Translations under genes and position numbers: made by a program
Assembly: GCA_014529385.2 (NCBI GenBank)
Contig: CM043968.1
Span: 130,814,018 to 130,878,017 of the forward strand
Source of the DNA: Adiantum capillus-veneris
Taxonomy: Eukaryota > Streptophyta > Polypodiopsida > Polypodiales > Pteridaceae
Reading direction: 5' to 3'
DNA: 64,000 nucleotides
In this document: in pieces, positions 9,734-23,229 of the stretch
Layout of the letters: each line of letters opens with the position of its first letter
Position numbering within the stretch: position 1 is the first letter of the stretch
The notes under the pieces: model-generated
The model's database searches: none
The model's input: the letters and a program-made list of their open reading frames with translations, nothing else
Told to the model about the DNA's origin: nothing

Positions 9734-11752
9734 TGTCACAGGACGGGCACCACGTGCCAATAGAAAAGAACAGAATGAACAGACTTTTAGCACTTCAAAT
9801 AACAACTGAACTGAAATAGAGAGAGATGACACGCGACACGGAGTGGCTGAATTCCACCCCAAAGAGTATTGGCCCTAAATTTTGGCGCCCCTTTCGGTAT
9901 TTCTTTATATTGCGTCAACACAGTACAAGCCGGTACTTCAGACTCTGCACCTTCTCCAGGAAGCATCTGGTCCAAAAAGCAATGCCAAAAAGCTGCCAGT
10001 GTAAATCATAGAAATCCGTACAGCTGCCACGTCATCAGTCAGCGCAAAACGCGGAAATCCGTACATCCTGCCACGTCATCATGCCAACGCAATTTTTGGA
10101 AATCTGCCACATCATCAGTATTTGTGTGTCTGCGGGTCCTGCTTTATTTTAATCCTTTATGTCACTTGGGGCCCCATCGGACGGGTCCCCATAAGCTGGT
10201 AGGACTTCTTTTATTACTTGCTCTTCTTAGTGTTTAGGCCCCTTGGCCGGCATCTGTAAGTTGGCTCTCTTCTTTAGGCTTTGACACGTCAGCAGTTTGT
10301 TACAATAAGAGAAGGATCTTCTCTTACTCGAGCTCCTCTCTTTCCCACGAGCGCACCCCTTGGCGGCCTTGCGCTCACACCAAGGTTGCTTTTTCCCACC
10401 TCAGGTCGATTGGCCGGCCGCTAAGTGCATGATCCGCTCTCAATGAGTGAAAAGAGAAACAAGAGGAGGCTGGACAAGCCCTTCTTTCTTGGGTTTCCTG
10501 TCACTCTTCAAAAACACGATTAGGAGTCGACACGCCCAAGTGGACTTGGGTTACATGCCATTGCAACAAGCAAAAAAAATTATGTGGTTCTTTCCTTGAG
10601 TGATACAGAACACTGTCAAATCTCTGAACCAATGTAAGGTGCAGTGGGAGAATGTTGAACTTTGCTCAAGATGAGTGCTCCGAACTGTGCTCAAGGGTTC
10701 CTTTTACTTACGGAAGGGAGAGCCTTCCGTTCCTTTAGTGAGAGAGTGCAAATGATCACAAACAAAGTGGTAAACACTGTGAATGAAGGTGCTGAGACTG
10801 AGAGATAGAGAGAAGAATATGACACCAGAAAAGTTTTCAAACCCTTCTCCGAAGGCCTCACTCTCTATGACGAGAGCGGTCTACTATTGATTGCACAAAT
10901 CTCTACTATGCAATGGACTTGCCGACGATGTCGACGATGATGAGGATGCCGACGAGACGGGCTGAAAACTGAAAACGCTAATGGCTGGAATCTACAGATC
11001 TTGAATCTGCTGAATTCCGACTCTATGTCGGTGACGACGGCGATGCCGACGCTGCAACGACGACGTGGTGAAAACGCAGATGCTGAAATCTGTGAATAGC
11101 GGGCTGAATCTGCAAACGTTGGCAGATCTAACCGTGCGGCGAGGATCTGCTGCGGGAAGGCGAGATCTGCGAGGTTTGGGGACTGCTCTGCGGTGTCTAT
11201 TTACGGAAATTTGAAAACGCTGATGCACTTAATGGTTTTGTCGTCGTCGAGGATCTGCAAAACGCTGATAACATTGGGCTGCTCTGTTGCTTGATGCAAA
11301 AACGCTAGGGAGTCTGCTGTGAATCTGCTACCGCCGGCTGATCAGCAACTGCAAAACGCTAGACTGATCTTGATGAAAAACGGCCATCCGTTGCAAAAAC
11401 GCTAGGTGGTCTTGTTGGGGTCTTGCTGAGAAGGTGCACTGTTGAACACCTGGTTCCTGCTGTCTCTTCTAAAGTGCTAGTGCTAGCTTTTCTTATATAC
11501 ATGCTTGGTCAAATTGCCCTACCCAGTTTCCCAACAAAATCACTTTTTAATAATAAGTGAAAATGGCTAAAATAGGAAAAATAGGTCTGTGCACTGTAAA
11601 AATGCTCATGATGTGTTTGGATGGTAATCTAATGATTATGCTGTGTGCAACCAGAGGATATGCATCTACTCTAAGTGCTTGGACATGCACGGTCTGCAAA
11701 CAGCCTCACAAAAGTGCCAGAATACTCCCTAAGCTAACTGAACTGAACCCTA
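9734..11752 (-). repeat. Probable 5' LTR of the minus-strand element
   Basis: About 2 kb, with one end at TGTCACAGG (9734) and homology to the 3' LTR at 11573-11750. It contains several AAAACGCT motifs (10970-11400). GCGCCCCTTTCGGTATTTCT occurs both at about 9889 and at about 11754, so the inner structure includes a local duplication. The extent is uncertain. Confidence 0.35.
10965..11405 (+). repeat. Dispersed AAAACGCT motif cluster
   Basis: AAAACGC followed mostly by T occurs near 10972, 11072, 11214, 11258, 11298, 11351 and 11393, often extended to AAAAACGCTAG. The same motif recurs three times near 13848, 13888 and 13915 as AAAAACGCTGG. The spacing is irregular (30-140 bp), so this is a motif cluster rather than a clean tandem array. 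Confidence 0.6.
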
Positions 11753-13611
11753 GCGCCCCTTTCGGTATTTCTTTATTCTTCTTACACTTCAGAAAAACCT
11801 GTAAACTTCTACAAGTTGTCCCACTATTATCGGGCTAAAATTCCCCCTACTCTAACCCGATTTCGGCAGCATCAGCACAATAGAAGTCTCCATGGGCAAA
11901 ATCCCAAGTAAACAACGACTTTCCACGCACTTTAGAGCACGTTAAAAGACCTGGTGAGAAATTACAGCACGTTGAAATCTATGTTTTTGGCCTCCAATTT
12001 GCACCAAAACACATGCTTGGTGATTCCCTAGCTTCTAGCTTCCTCGAAGCTCCTAGGACGTGTAGGCATCAATACTTGCCAAAACCCCTAAACCTCCAAA
12101 AAATTACAGCAAGCTGTAATTCTTTGTTTTGCGCTCCGATTCTTGTGCCGATCACTTCTGTGGGTAGCCGTCGAGCTCTCGCACATGTAGGGTCACTTGC
12201 CCCTTGAATTAGACAAGATGCCTTGCGGGAAAGTTCTCTAAATTGTCCTGTACAAGTACCCAAGGCTTTCTTAACACAGTAGGCTGTAATTTTTTGTTTT
12301 GCATCATTTTGAGCGGAGCAAACATGTCTACGCGTGTGTCAAAGGCTCCTGCACGCAATGGGACAGTTCCCTATAAATTGGATGAGTTGTCACGCAAGAA
12401 AACTCCGTTTTTGCATTTCTTCGCGATGGAACTGTGCGTATTTGTAGGGGATTAGCAATTAGCTAATCTGGTTCCTGTACAGAACGTGCATAAAACCTCC
12501 AGAGTTTGTACAGTCATCTGAGAAGCCCAACTAGAGGGGCATTACCATATGTGCAAAGGGAGGGGAGAGATGCTCGAGAGCAAATCATCGCTCTACATAG
12601 AGCAAGGGAGAAGCCAAGCTTTCCAATAAAGTTGTTATCACCTGCACCCGCTACTCACCCACACTGTGTAGCACACTTATGAAGTCCAAAAATCAGCCCC
12701 CACTAAAATATGGGCGTCCCTTCTTAGATGAGGCTTCTGGAAAGTGTGTTGGCCTGCATGCAGCTTCTCTACTGCCAAGTGTCCATTTCACTCCTTTTGG
12801 TTTAATTTCCTAGTACCCACCAACTTAGAAGTCCTGCCGAGGGGCCTAAATGACTTTGAACTGAGCCTATCCAACCTTTTACTGCTCGGATGTCAGTGCC
12901 GACTGGCCCGACCATCTCGTGGCGACCTGCCCTTCCCGACGCGGGTGAAACTCTCGGCCAACGACTGTTTCACACTGGCCATGCAATGTCCGGGCATTTA
13001 TGATTTTAACAAGAGGGTCTTCAAAATTAAATAAAAATCAAGGGAAAGAAACCAACAAATATATATAGTGGTTGTCACAATCTCGTGACGATTTGTTTGT
13101 AGGTGTACTCCCTCTAAACGAGGAAGTAGGAGCAAAGGAAGGCATGGGCCTCTGTAGGAGGAGCCCTCTGAGGAACTAGAGCCAGATCAGCCCAAGGGTT
13201 TCGTGCCCGAGTTTGGGAGTAGATCCACGGATTTGAGAGTGGTGGACTCGCAAATTGGAATTAGGAACTTGAGATTCCCAAGAAAGGACCTCGTGTCCAG
13301 GAAAGTAGAGTTGCTTCTAGGATTTCTATAGAAGAGGATTCTGGGAACACAATCGGAAAAGAGTTGTAGGGATGGCATGCGATGAGTCGGGAAGGTGAGA
13401 TCCAGAGGCAAGAACCTTGGTTCTCGAGGATTCAATATAAGGAAAGAAAGGTAGGGTCTTGCCCTAGGAATAGGAAGTTGAGACTTCCGAGTACCATCAA
13501 GTCTGATTTTAAAACGAACGTGGGAATACGTTCGATTCAAGTGCTTGTATAGACTTCTCCCTGGTAATAAACATACTTTTACGAGGGCGAACCAGCCCAT
13601 CTTCTCATTCC
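11753..13611. other. Gene-poor stretch with degenerate repeats
   Basis: No supportable gene. Three related segments of about 30 bp occur at 11964, 12103 and 12276; the middle one contains an 8+2+8 perfect inverted repeat (ATTACAGC ... GCTGTAAT, 12103-12120). The rest, including 12640-13030 (higher GC) and 13100-13600, shows no coding signature I can recognise. It could be LTR or 3'-UTR remnants. Confidence 0.5.
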
Positions 13612-14766
<1,155 letters not shown>

Positions 14767-14797
<31 letters not shown>

Positions 14798-14876
14798 AGA
14801 AGAAGAAGAGGAGTACATTAGCTTTTCTCATAAACACACCCACCCACCCACATACCCAAGAAGAAGAAGAAGAAGA

Positions 14877-14930
<54 letters not shown>
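14767..14930. repeat. (GA)n/(GAA)n microsatellite cluster
   Basis: (GA)n then (GAA)n at 14767-14812, and (GAA)n then a longer (GA)n at 14859-14930, separated by a CCCA-repeat segment (14836-14858). The two halves have the same composition in a different order. Confidence 0.95.
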
Positions 14931-14931
<1 letters not shown>

Positions 14932-15199
14932 TCGCAGTACAGAATCAGCGGCAGATGCATGACAGAGACTGCACGTGAGTGGCGAGCGATAGCAGCAGTG
15001 TCTGGGATTTGAGCGACTGTCGGATAGGCAGTGATCAGCATAAGTGAATAGCCGTAAGTAAACCTTAGGAAAATTAACGTCAGCAAACGTTAGCGGCACG
15101 CAATACTTGGCCCAGTACGTTAGCAAATATTAACACGAAGCAGATGCCGTGGGCGCACACAACAGCGGCAACAGCGCAGGAGAAAGAGCTAGTGGACAG

Positions 15200-15202
<3 letters not shown>

Positions 15203-15260
<58 letters not shown>
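15203..15260. repeat. (TC)n microsatellite
   Basis: About 29 uninterrupted CT units, within the presumed last intron of the glutaredoxin gene. Confidence 0.97.
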
Positions 15261-15266
<6 letters not shown>

Positions 15267-15439
15267 AACTCTCCTCGTTGGATAGATCGTTAAGGTCTCT
15301 TGGGATAGTTTCCTACGATGTTAAAAAATCTCTTCTTCTTATAGTATTTGTTGGCAAGTTTGTGTGCTCGAGACATGGGGTTCTTGTCAATGCTTGGCTA
15401 TCTTTTTGTTTGCATAGTTGCATATTAATGTTCCTTTGT

Positions 15440-15454
15440 TAACGATACTGTCAG
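15440..15454 (+). other. 3' splice site of the glutaredoxin last exon
   Basis: A T-rich tract followed by ACTGTCAG at 15447-15454. The coding frame runs in from the AG without an ATG in frame (15455 onward reads N-G-V-L-V-N-K-L-E-G-A). This corresponds to the end of the thioredoxin domain in GRXS17 proteins, so an upstream exon is required. Confidence 0.75.
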
Positions 15455-16258
15455 AATGGCGTCTTGGTAAATAAATTGGAGGGCGCCAACCCAGCTGAAT
15501 TGGCTCAAAAGGTATCTGAGCTTACAGGCCCTGGAGGTGGTCAGAAGAAGACATCAGAAATAGAGGAAATTCCAGATGCAAGTAAGATGAATGGTTCTGC
15601 CTTGTCTGCCAATGACTCAGAGGCAGGCAAGGGTGAGCTTTTGCAGGAAAAGTTGAAGAGTCTTGTTGCCTCCAAGCCAGTGATGCTGTTCATGAAGGGC
15701 TCACCCAATGAGCCGAAATGTGGATTCAGTCGCAAGGTTGTAGAGATTCTGAACGATCTTGGCGTCGAAATTGGAAGCTTTGATATTCTAGCGAATGAGG
15801 CGGTCAGGCAAGGTCTCAAATCTTTCTCGAACTGGCCAACATACCCTCAGCTGTATATTGCTGGTGAATTCATCGGTGGCTGTGATATTATCACTGAGAT
15901 GTATAAGAGCGGGGAACTGAAGGAATTACTGATGGAGAAAGGCGTGGTCCATAAAGAAAGTCTTGAAAGTAGACTGAAGAGTTTGATAAATTCATTGCCC
16001 ACTATGCTTTTCATGAAAGGTTCTCCTGAAGCGCCGCGTTGTGGCTTCAGCTCCAAGGTGGTGAGCATACTACAAGAGGAGGGTATATCTTTTGGTACCT
16101 TTGATATTCTTAGTGACAATGAAGTTCGAGAAGGTCTGAAGAAGTATGCCAACTGGCCGACTTATCCGCAGCTTTATCACAATGGTGAACTAATAGGAGG
16201 GTGCGACATCATTCTGGAGCTAAAAGCAAGCGGTGAGCTGAAGGCAGAGCTCTCATAA
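15455..16258 (+). CDS. GRXS17: Monothiol glutaredoxin S17-type, last exon (two Grx domains)
   Basis: Cytosolic/nuclear multidomain monothiol glutaredoxin that binds [2Fe-2S] clusters with glutathione and acts in iron-sulfur handling and redox control. The exon (about 267 codons, stop 16256-16258) starts with the last strand and helix of the thioredoxin domain (NGVLVNKLEGANP), then an acidic linker. Two Grx domains follow, with residues counted from base 15464: CGFS at 86-89 and 193-196, each preceded by MLFMKGSP and followed by WPTYPQLY and GGCD (glutathione-binding). All key residues are present. There is no in-frame ATG at the exon start, so it depends on upstream exons. No Trx exon with the expected W-x-x-C-type motif is visible in the upstream 15 kb, so the intron is huge or the exon is a detached fragment. 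The clean frame and conserved motifs suggest it was under selection until recently. Confidence 0.93.
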   Translation, partial: NGVLVNKLEGANPAELAQKVSELTGPGGGQKKTSEIEEIPDASKMNGSALSANDSEAGKGELLQEKLKSLVASKPVMLFMKGSPNEPKCGFSRKVVEILNDLGVEIGSFDILANEAVRQGLKSFSNWPTYPQLYIAGEFIGGCDIITEMYKSGELKELLMEKGVVHKESLESRLKSLINSLPTMLFMKGSPEAPRCGFSSKVVSILQEEGISFGTFDILSDNEVREGLKKYANWPTYPQLYHNGELIGGCDIILELKASGELKAELS

Positions 16259-16560
16259 TTGGTAAAACCTTCATGAGTTTTGTGCAGAATTTACACATTA
16301 AAGTACCCAGAATATTATAGAATGCTTGCAGTTCACTGGACCTTGTAACTGTGGCTTTTTCTCATATGTTTATAGTGCAATATTTGAGAACTGTGGTCTC
16401 TCAAGCGTTTTGTGCAGAATTTACACATTAAAGTACCCAGAATATTATAGAATGCTTGCAGTTCACTGGACCTTGTAACTGTGGCTTTTTCTCATATGTT
16501 TATAGTGCAATATTTGAGAACTGTGGTCTCTCAAGCGTTTGAGTCGTCCAATCTTGCCTT
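16259..16560 (+). other. 3' UTR with a perfect 130-bp tandem duplication
   Basis: Bases 16281-16410 and 16411-16540 are identical as far as can be read, starting TGTGCAGAATTTACAC. The duplication begins 22 bp after the stop codon, so it doubles any 3'-UTR element of the glutaredoxin transcript. No clear AATAAA signal was seen. Confidence 0.9.
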
Positions 16561-19065
16561 TATTTAGGCAGCTTGATACTCGCTGGTTGTGGATTTTTGT
16601 CCAAGGTAATACAGTTGAACTTTTTAGCCCATTTCAATTCATGCAAGAAATTGGCACGCCCCGATTTTCTTGCGGAGGGGAGTCTGATTGCTAGAAATAG
16701 TGGCACGCTGTCAGAGGTATATGCTTCAGAGAATATGACTCTCAACAATCCATTGTCCCCAGGTTGCATTTTGAAAGCGTTCGAAGAAAATAAAAATGTT
16801 TTTCGAAGAGAGAACAAAAAAGATTCGTATGTTTCTAACAAAAATCTCAAGCTTTTTTTACGATTTTTGGAGACATTCTCTTTCGTATTTCTATGGATTT
16901 TCTTCGCATTGTAGTATTCTTTTTATGGGAGGTGATGTATTTCATTGTCATGTCTTTGTCGATGTGAACCTAGACTTTCAATTCCTTTTTTTTTCTAATT
17001 ATAGAAGAACTCCAAGTTGGAAGGGATATGATGTTAGATCTGCGCATTTCTATAAAAAAAGTCACAAGTCAATTGTTGCAACTTAGTGAGATGTCTGACA
17101 AAAATATACAATGTGTTTGGCAACCAATATTAGTAGAATTTCTATTTACAAGCGTTTGTGTAGGTCAAAACAGCTTCTGCTAAAGTTTTGGAGATACATG
17201 AAGACTACACAAGATTCCTATTTTACATACTACTTTTCTAGTTTCAATGCTGGAGGTTGTCTGTGTTTACTAGTAGATGGGCATCTCAACATACTACTTT
17301 TCCATTGGTAGGTGCCCTATTTTATTACCCATTGCTAGAAGGGAACTTTTAAAACAAGCCCTTCTAATGATAGGGCTCGTCAAAGTTTTGACCTTCTTAG
17401 GACGGAGAAAATTACTAAAGGGTAATGCGTGTCAAATTGCTTAGAGACCTTTTTAGAAGGAGAGAAGGTGCACACATGTTGAGGCTGACATACATCGACT
17501 TTGCAAGCAGGCAACCAACTGTATGTAAAATAGATGCCGCATGCGGCATGCAAAGCTTTGTAATCATTTGAAGACTTCCCAGGGCGTTATGAGTGGCTTG
17601 CATCATTGCCATGTTTCCTCAATTTTCTCTCTAATATAAATTATACTGCTAGTAAAGTAGTGCTCACTGGTCTCCCTTAAGAGACTTCAGGCATGTGCAC
17701 GGATGTGGTCTCCTCCTTTTGTGGAAAGAAGCAGAATATACGATGCTCTATTTGAGAAGGATACGTTCTTCTACTCTCTCACTTTCTCATTATCCCTGTC
17801 CTTTTGTTTACACACCCTCAACATGGACACACATTATTGCATGCTTTGTGTTGATCACTTGTTTTATTGGCTGAGGTTAGTGCGTGGTCTTGTTATGGAG
17901 TATGCAAGAAGTGGTAGTATGTTTCAAAATTATGCTATGCAAAACATTACCAAAAGATGTTATAGAGAATATTGAAAATAAAAGCTTCTATTAAGGAAGT
18001 TTTGCTGTGGAAGAAGTTCATACTATTTCGAAGAATAAGAAGGGAAATTCAAGTTTTTGAACACGGAAGTTGTAGAGTGGAATTTCAAACAAGACACCGC
18101 AGCACAGGCAATTTCCCCATTGTATCTTTGTATAATTTTTTAGGATTTAGATGCTAATTTTTGAATTGCTGAAGGGTTGCACAACACCCCCCTTTGACAA
18201 GAAAAGGCAAAGGGTTCATTGGTCATTTCATCTTTTGCATGCCACTTATGTTGATTTATTGGTTAACTTCTTTGTGTTTAAATCAGATGGAAAAAACTAC
18301 TCGGATGTGGCATTTCGTTGTTTCAAAACTACATACGAATCATGAAATAGAGTAGTAGTGTATGGGATGTATGCTTTTATGCCCAAAACATCCAAGGAGA
18401 AGATTATAAGCAAAAAAGCAAGTGCAATATCGCAAGAAAATTGGACTTAACATTCCAAAATGTCTAAAGTTGGAGAAATTACAGCAAAAGAAAATTGACC
18501 CATGACTTTTGCCTACAAATATAACAAGTTTGGTTTAGGATGTAGAATGGGATTTTAGTGTCTAGTGTCATTATGTCCCGTCAGTACACACAATGTCAAT
18601 TGATTTTTAACATGTTATTTCTCATCTCTCGAGTGTAACGGGTTTGTTGAGCTCCATGGATGAATTTGGAAAGAAGATAGAGGAGAAAGAATTGAAGATT
18701 ATAGAGAGAAGCCTAAGACATAATTTTGGAAAGGTTGAGAAATAAGTTATGAAAACTTCGATTGAATGTGTTGAGTCATAGAGCCATCTTTTGAAAAAAC
18801 AAAAACAGCAATGGGGAGTCCAACCACTAGGGGAAGGGTGTGTGGGAGAGAAGTAATGGGGTTGTTAAAGGCAATGCATGGCACATGGAAAAAGCTTGAG
18901 AACCAGGATTACAAAATCCAAATTATCCCAAGCTAGACAAGCTATTTGCAACTTCTTTTATGAAATGGGTAGAGGATTTTTGTAATAGGTGATAATCTTG
19001 CAATACGAGGGGAGACATTTGCTTGAACTTTCAAATACAAGGCTCTCTCTCTCTCTCTCTCTAAA
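16561..19065. other. Gene-poor stretch
   Basis: AT-rich sequence without recognisable coding regions. The short reading frames lack any domain I can name. Contains a short (CT)10 run at 19042-19062. Confidence 0.5.
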
Positions 19066-20262
19066 GTTTATGTATCTCAAGGTAATGCCCAATATTTTAT
19101 TATTTTCTCTCATTTTAGGTGTTTAAATTACTTATTTGACATGATAGTGGGTTTTGCCTCTGGCTGATGCGTTTTGTAAAATGCTATATACAAATTTCCG
19201 GCCTCTTCTAGGGCCTCCTTGGAGAGTATTTTGTCAGGATTTTGTGGGGGTCTCCACTTGCAAAAAGTTTGGCCTCTAATGATTCCAATGATCAACATGC
19301 TCAACACAGCTAAGGAAAGTGCATTGTCTGGTATTCAATTAGCTACATTGGTATTTGCAAGGTTGCAATGAAGAGTGGGAAATGGGCACATGGTGCAAAT
19401 CACGAATAAAAGCTAGATTTCAATGGTCTTATCCGTTTTATCAATGAAGTCTTAGTCTCGTAAAGCAAGGTTTGAGTTTTGAAAAGTGATTGAGGCAAAG
19501 GCAAACGTGATGAGGATAGGAGTGACACTGGTTTCGCCCAATACAACAACATGGCTCACATGGTGGTGCTCGAATTGAGTTTTAGCTTTCTTGCCTAGTG
19601 GTGGTTAGTGCAACATGCTTCAGCTAGAGAAAGACACATGAGTGGCAGAGAAGGACAATAGGAGCTCTCTATACTTGATTTAGACTTGTGTGTCAAGTCA
19701 TTGGTGTTTGAACCAGAGTGTCGGAGTTCAAGGCACATTGCATCTGGGAAGGAACCAACATGAAATATACATTGGTGTTTGAACCGGAGTGTCGGAGTTC
19801 AAGGCACATTGCATCTGGGAAGGAACCAACATGAAATATACAAAATATTATGGATGTGCTATAGAAAATCCATTCTTGTTGGATAGATTATGTATAGAGT
19901 GTGTTCCAAAGCTCATTATCTTGTAAAATCTTGGACGTCATGTGTTCACAATTCACAAATGGGATTGTTGGACATAGTGTAGTCTACATGTCAACTCTCT
20001 ATGAGGCAATTGGTTCTCAAGATGCCATTCTTTTTGGTGACAAGTTGGTGGTTGCAAATCCAAGGTGTATCCAGTAGTACGCATCACTAATGGGGTGTCC
20101 ATGATAGCTTCTATATTGACTAGGTCTTCCTACATATATTCACCATGTGCTGCAGAGAGGATGTTAAAGTTTATGCATCTCAAGCGAATGTCCAATGAGA
20201 TTCTATGTATTTTGTCCTTTTAGCTATGTATTTAACTTATGTGACATAATAGTGGGTCCGAA
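19066..20262. repeat. Pair of related segments plus a 71-bp tandem duplication
   Basis: AAAGTTTATGTATCTCAAGG at about 19064 and AAAGTTTATGCATCTCAAGC at about 20166 begin two segments that stay alike for about 95 bp, ending in a GACATNATAGTGGGT segment. Between them, 19699-19769 is repeated at 19770-19840 with a single A/G difference. No gene is seen in the interval. Confidence 0.75.
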
Positions 20263-20476
20263 AAATGCATTGAGGGGGCTACTTAAGGACCCCCAAGTTA
20301 GTACATAAGAGTACCTCAATCCCCATTGTATGATCAACTATTCATTGCCAAGTTGGTTGGTTCGAGAAAATCTCTCTTTCTCATTCGTTGCCAAGTTGGT
20401 TGGTTCGAGAAAATTTCTCTTTCTCTCTCATGCATTCTCTCTCTAACCCTATACTCTTGCATCGTCAACTTTGACA

Positions 20477-20755
<279 letters not shown>

Positions 20756-20835
20756 GGTATTGACATTTTGAAGACTTACGATAAAAAGATATCCACTTAC
20801 ACTAGATAGTGGCAATTTTATAAGGCCTTCAAAAT

Positions 20836-21176
20836 AAGAAAATATAGTCTCATGCACCTTTCACAATGCATTAAATGTGACACACATCTTAGAAGCACCT
20901 TCAATATAGAGGGCCTTTGAGCCACCCTCTAGAAGGCCTTCCAAATATGGTCTCATACACCTTTCATAGTGCATTAAATAGTCACACACAATCTTAGAAG
21001 CACCTCCAATGTAGAGGGCCTTTGAGCCACCCTCTAGATTTTAGAAGACCTTCCAAATATGGTCTCAAACATCTTTCACAGTGCATTAAATGTCACACAC
21101 ATCTTAGAAGCACCTCCAATGTAGAGGGCCTTTGAGCCATCTGAATTTTAGAAGGCCTTCCAAATAAGGAGTGGAT
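20836..21176. repeat. Tandem array of about 110-bp units
   Basis: Three units plus a partial fourth start at about 20838, 20944 and 21053. Each carries TCTTAGAAGCACCT and GAGGGCCTTTGAGCCA and is joined by AGAAGGCCTTCCAAATA-like sequence. AGAAGGCCTTC is partly self-complementary. Confidence 0.85.
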
Positions 21177-22200
21177 GCTACTGCAAGTCAGTTATACATT
21201 TTCACCTACAATCACAAGTTTACTTTTTGTCCTTATTTGGAATTTAAATATTTGGCCACCCTCCAGCTCGTTAGAGGTTGGCCTATGTGATTGCTCTACT
21301 TTTGAATAGAGGTCTTTCATTTTAAATTGCCCTCCATTTTGGAAGGCCTATGTGCAACCTATCTAAACACACTATAAATTCCGAAGTATTAGCAATACCT
21401 CATCCCATTGTTCAATTTCAAGGTTTGTATGTGGAGTTTTTGTGCTGACTTCCACTCTCCTATGCTTTGCTGCTCTTTCCAGCTTTCCCTTGATCTTGAG
21501 CTCAGTATACAATTGTTGCACAAGTTGTATGCAAGTAGCTACGCTTGGCAAAGTATTCATTTCATGATTTTTTAGATCCTAAAAAATCTTCGCAATCTAT
21601 CCAATAGACTTCTTGACCATGTTCAATAATGAACCTGAAGTCATTAGAGATATGTCAAAAGCAGCGGGTGTAAATGCATGTTAAAGCTTCTCAAAGAGAG
21701 ACTTTGCTAAGGCCTCTATGAACTGTTAATACTGTTACGGAGCAGAGGGGTTTAGGCAACGACAAAGCTCATGCTCTGACATGTGATGAAATTGATGTAT
21801 TATCACTTTGAAGACGAATTTTTGTTGATGTTTTGCCAGCTTAATATCCTCCAAATCTGCAAGATATAATTTTATAACATAAATGTTGTCAAAGAAGAGG
21901 GGAAACTATCGAATTTGTGTCATATTTGTTAATCTATATTCCATACACAATTTGACTTAATTCATAGCAAACAATTCATACATTGTACAATAGAGAGGAT
22001 AATACACAAAGAGAGAGATGGAGAGAGGCGAATAGCAGGCCAGGAGTGTGAGGTACGCTCATCACAAGAATTGGACCTTGTTATGTGCATTACATAATAC
22101 ACGTAAACGATCACAGCATGAATGTGAACAACTCAGCTGGTATGAGGTATGCTCAACACAAATCCTGGACGTTGTTGTAATGTTGATTGATAGTTTAATC
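21177..22200. other. Gene-poor stretch
   Basis: No coding or repeat structure that I can support, beyond an occasional GGCCTTCC echo of the array upstream. Confidence 0.4.
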
Positions 22201-22204
22201 AATC

Positions 22205-22690
22205 TAATCCGTGATAAAGTGTGTGGAACACACAACACAACCAACAACGGACAATTTAAAAATCTTGGATTGTGTTCAAACATTGTACATATTGACATCC
22301 AAGATAACACCAAATCATCTATTGATGAGTGGCATATCTACGGATCAAAAAGTACAAGGCGTGTCATGCTAAGATGAAGAGGGCATAGGTATGCATCTCT
22401 CCACTCTTAGGTAGATAAACATATCCCTCATATTTCTATGTAGTAAGAACAATGATGTGACTTAATTCAACCCCTGATGAAGTGTGTGGAACTCACAACA
22501 CAAACACCAGTGGATAACTTAACAATCTCAAATGCAGGCCAAATATCATATGTATCTACATCCAAGACAGCACCAAGTCATCTAGTGATGAACAATGACA
22601 ATGACGTGTCTTTGGATTTCAAAACACAAGAGTATCCAGTGCATCACAGAAAGATGAAGAGGGCATAAACTATGCATCTCTCCACTCTCT
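22205..22690. repeat. Diverged tandem duplication, about 270 bp
   Basis: Two segments share AAGTGTGTGGAAC.CACAACACAA at their start (22217 and 22481), CATCCAAGA.A.CACCAA.TCATCT in the middle and AGATGAAGAGGGCATA plus GCATCTCTCCACTCT at their ends. Their internal sequence is diverged. Confidence 0.75.
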
Positions 22691-23229
22691 GTTTGACAAA
22701 CAGAACTCTTGTGTGTAGTGAAACAAACAATAATTTGAGTTGATCTAAAATTGAGTAACCTATAGGTCACTCTAGAGTGAGAGGTATAGCATCATGCCTA
22801 CTACACACCACAAGCGACGGTTTCTTATATAAGATTAAAAAAGAAATAAAACAAAAATACGATGATTATACAAGATTTTGGCATATAATGGCGTTTTATA
22901 TGTATATATTTTTTGGTACAGGCATATAAATGCAACACAGGTGTAGAACAGATCCAAATTCCACTTGTGGGGGTACAAAGATAGGACCAGGAAATGTATC
23001 TATACTAGTGGAGGAATGTTTGAAGCGTGTGGTTCTACCTTTTCCTACAATGGATACTACATCTCTCCACAATTCATTATGGAGTGCCATTCGATGGCCT
23101 AAGCTTCTCTTGCAGTCTTTCATAAATAATAAATGGTAATTCAATAGTTATAGTGGTAATGAACAAGGGAATTATTCCGATCCTCTAGTTACGTATGTAA
23201 TAGCTATAACAAGCTCAAAATTTGAAACA

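Larger units (their letters stand above)
7977..11752 (-). mobile_element. Probable internally deleted LTR element (minus strand)
   Basis: Sequence 7977-8152 and 11573-11750 are about 90% alike in the same orientation, as two LTRs would be. On the minus strand a polypurine run (8213-8201) precedes TGTCACGTGC at 8200, a good 3' LTR start. TGTCACAGG at 9734 (plus) would be the far end of the 5' LTR, giving TGTCAC...GTGACA termini. The internal part (8201-9733) is only 1.5 kb, with gag-like and possible integrase remnants. The upper edge of the 5' LTR is unclear: the first 48 bp of the 3' LTR have no match at 11753 onward. No convincing primer-binding site was found. Confidence 0.45.

Noticed and set aside
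15541-16152. Minus-strand frames opposite the glutaredoxin exon
   Set aside because: Antisense shadows of the two Grx domains.
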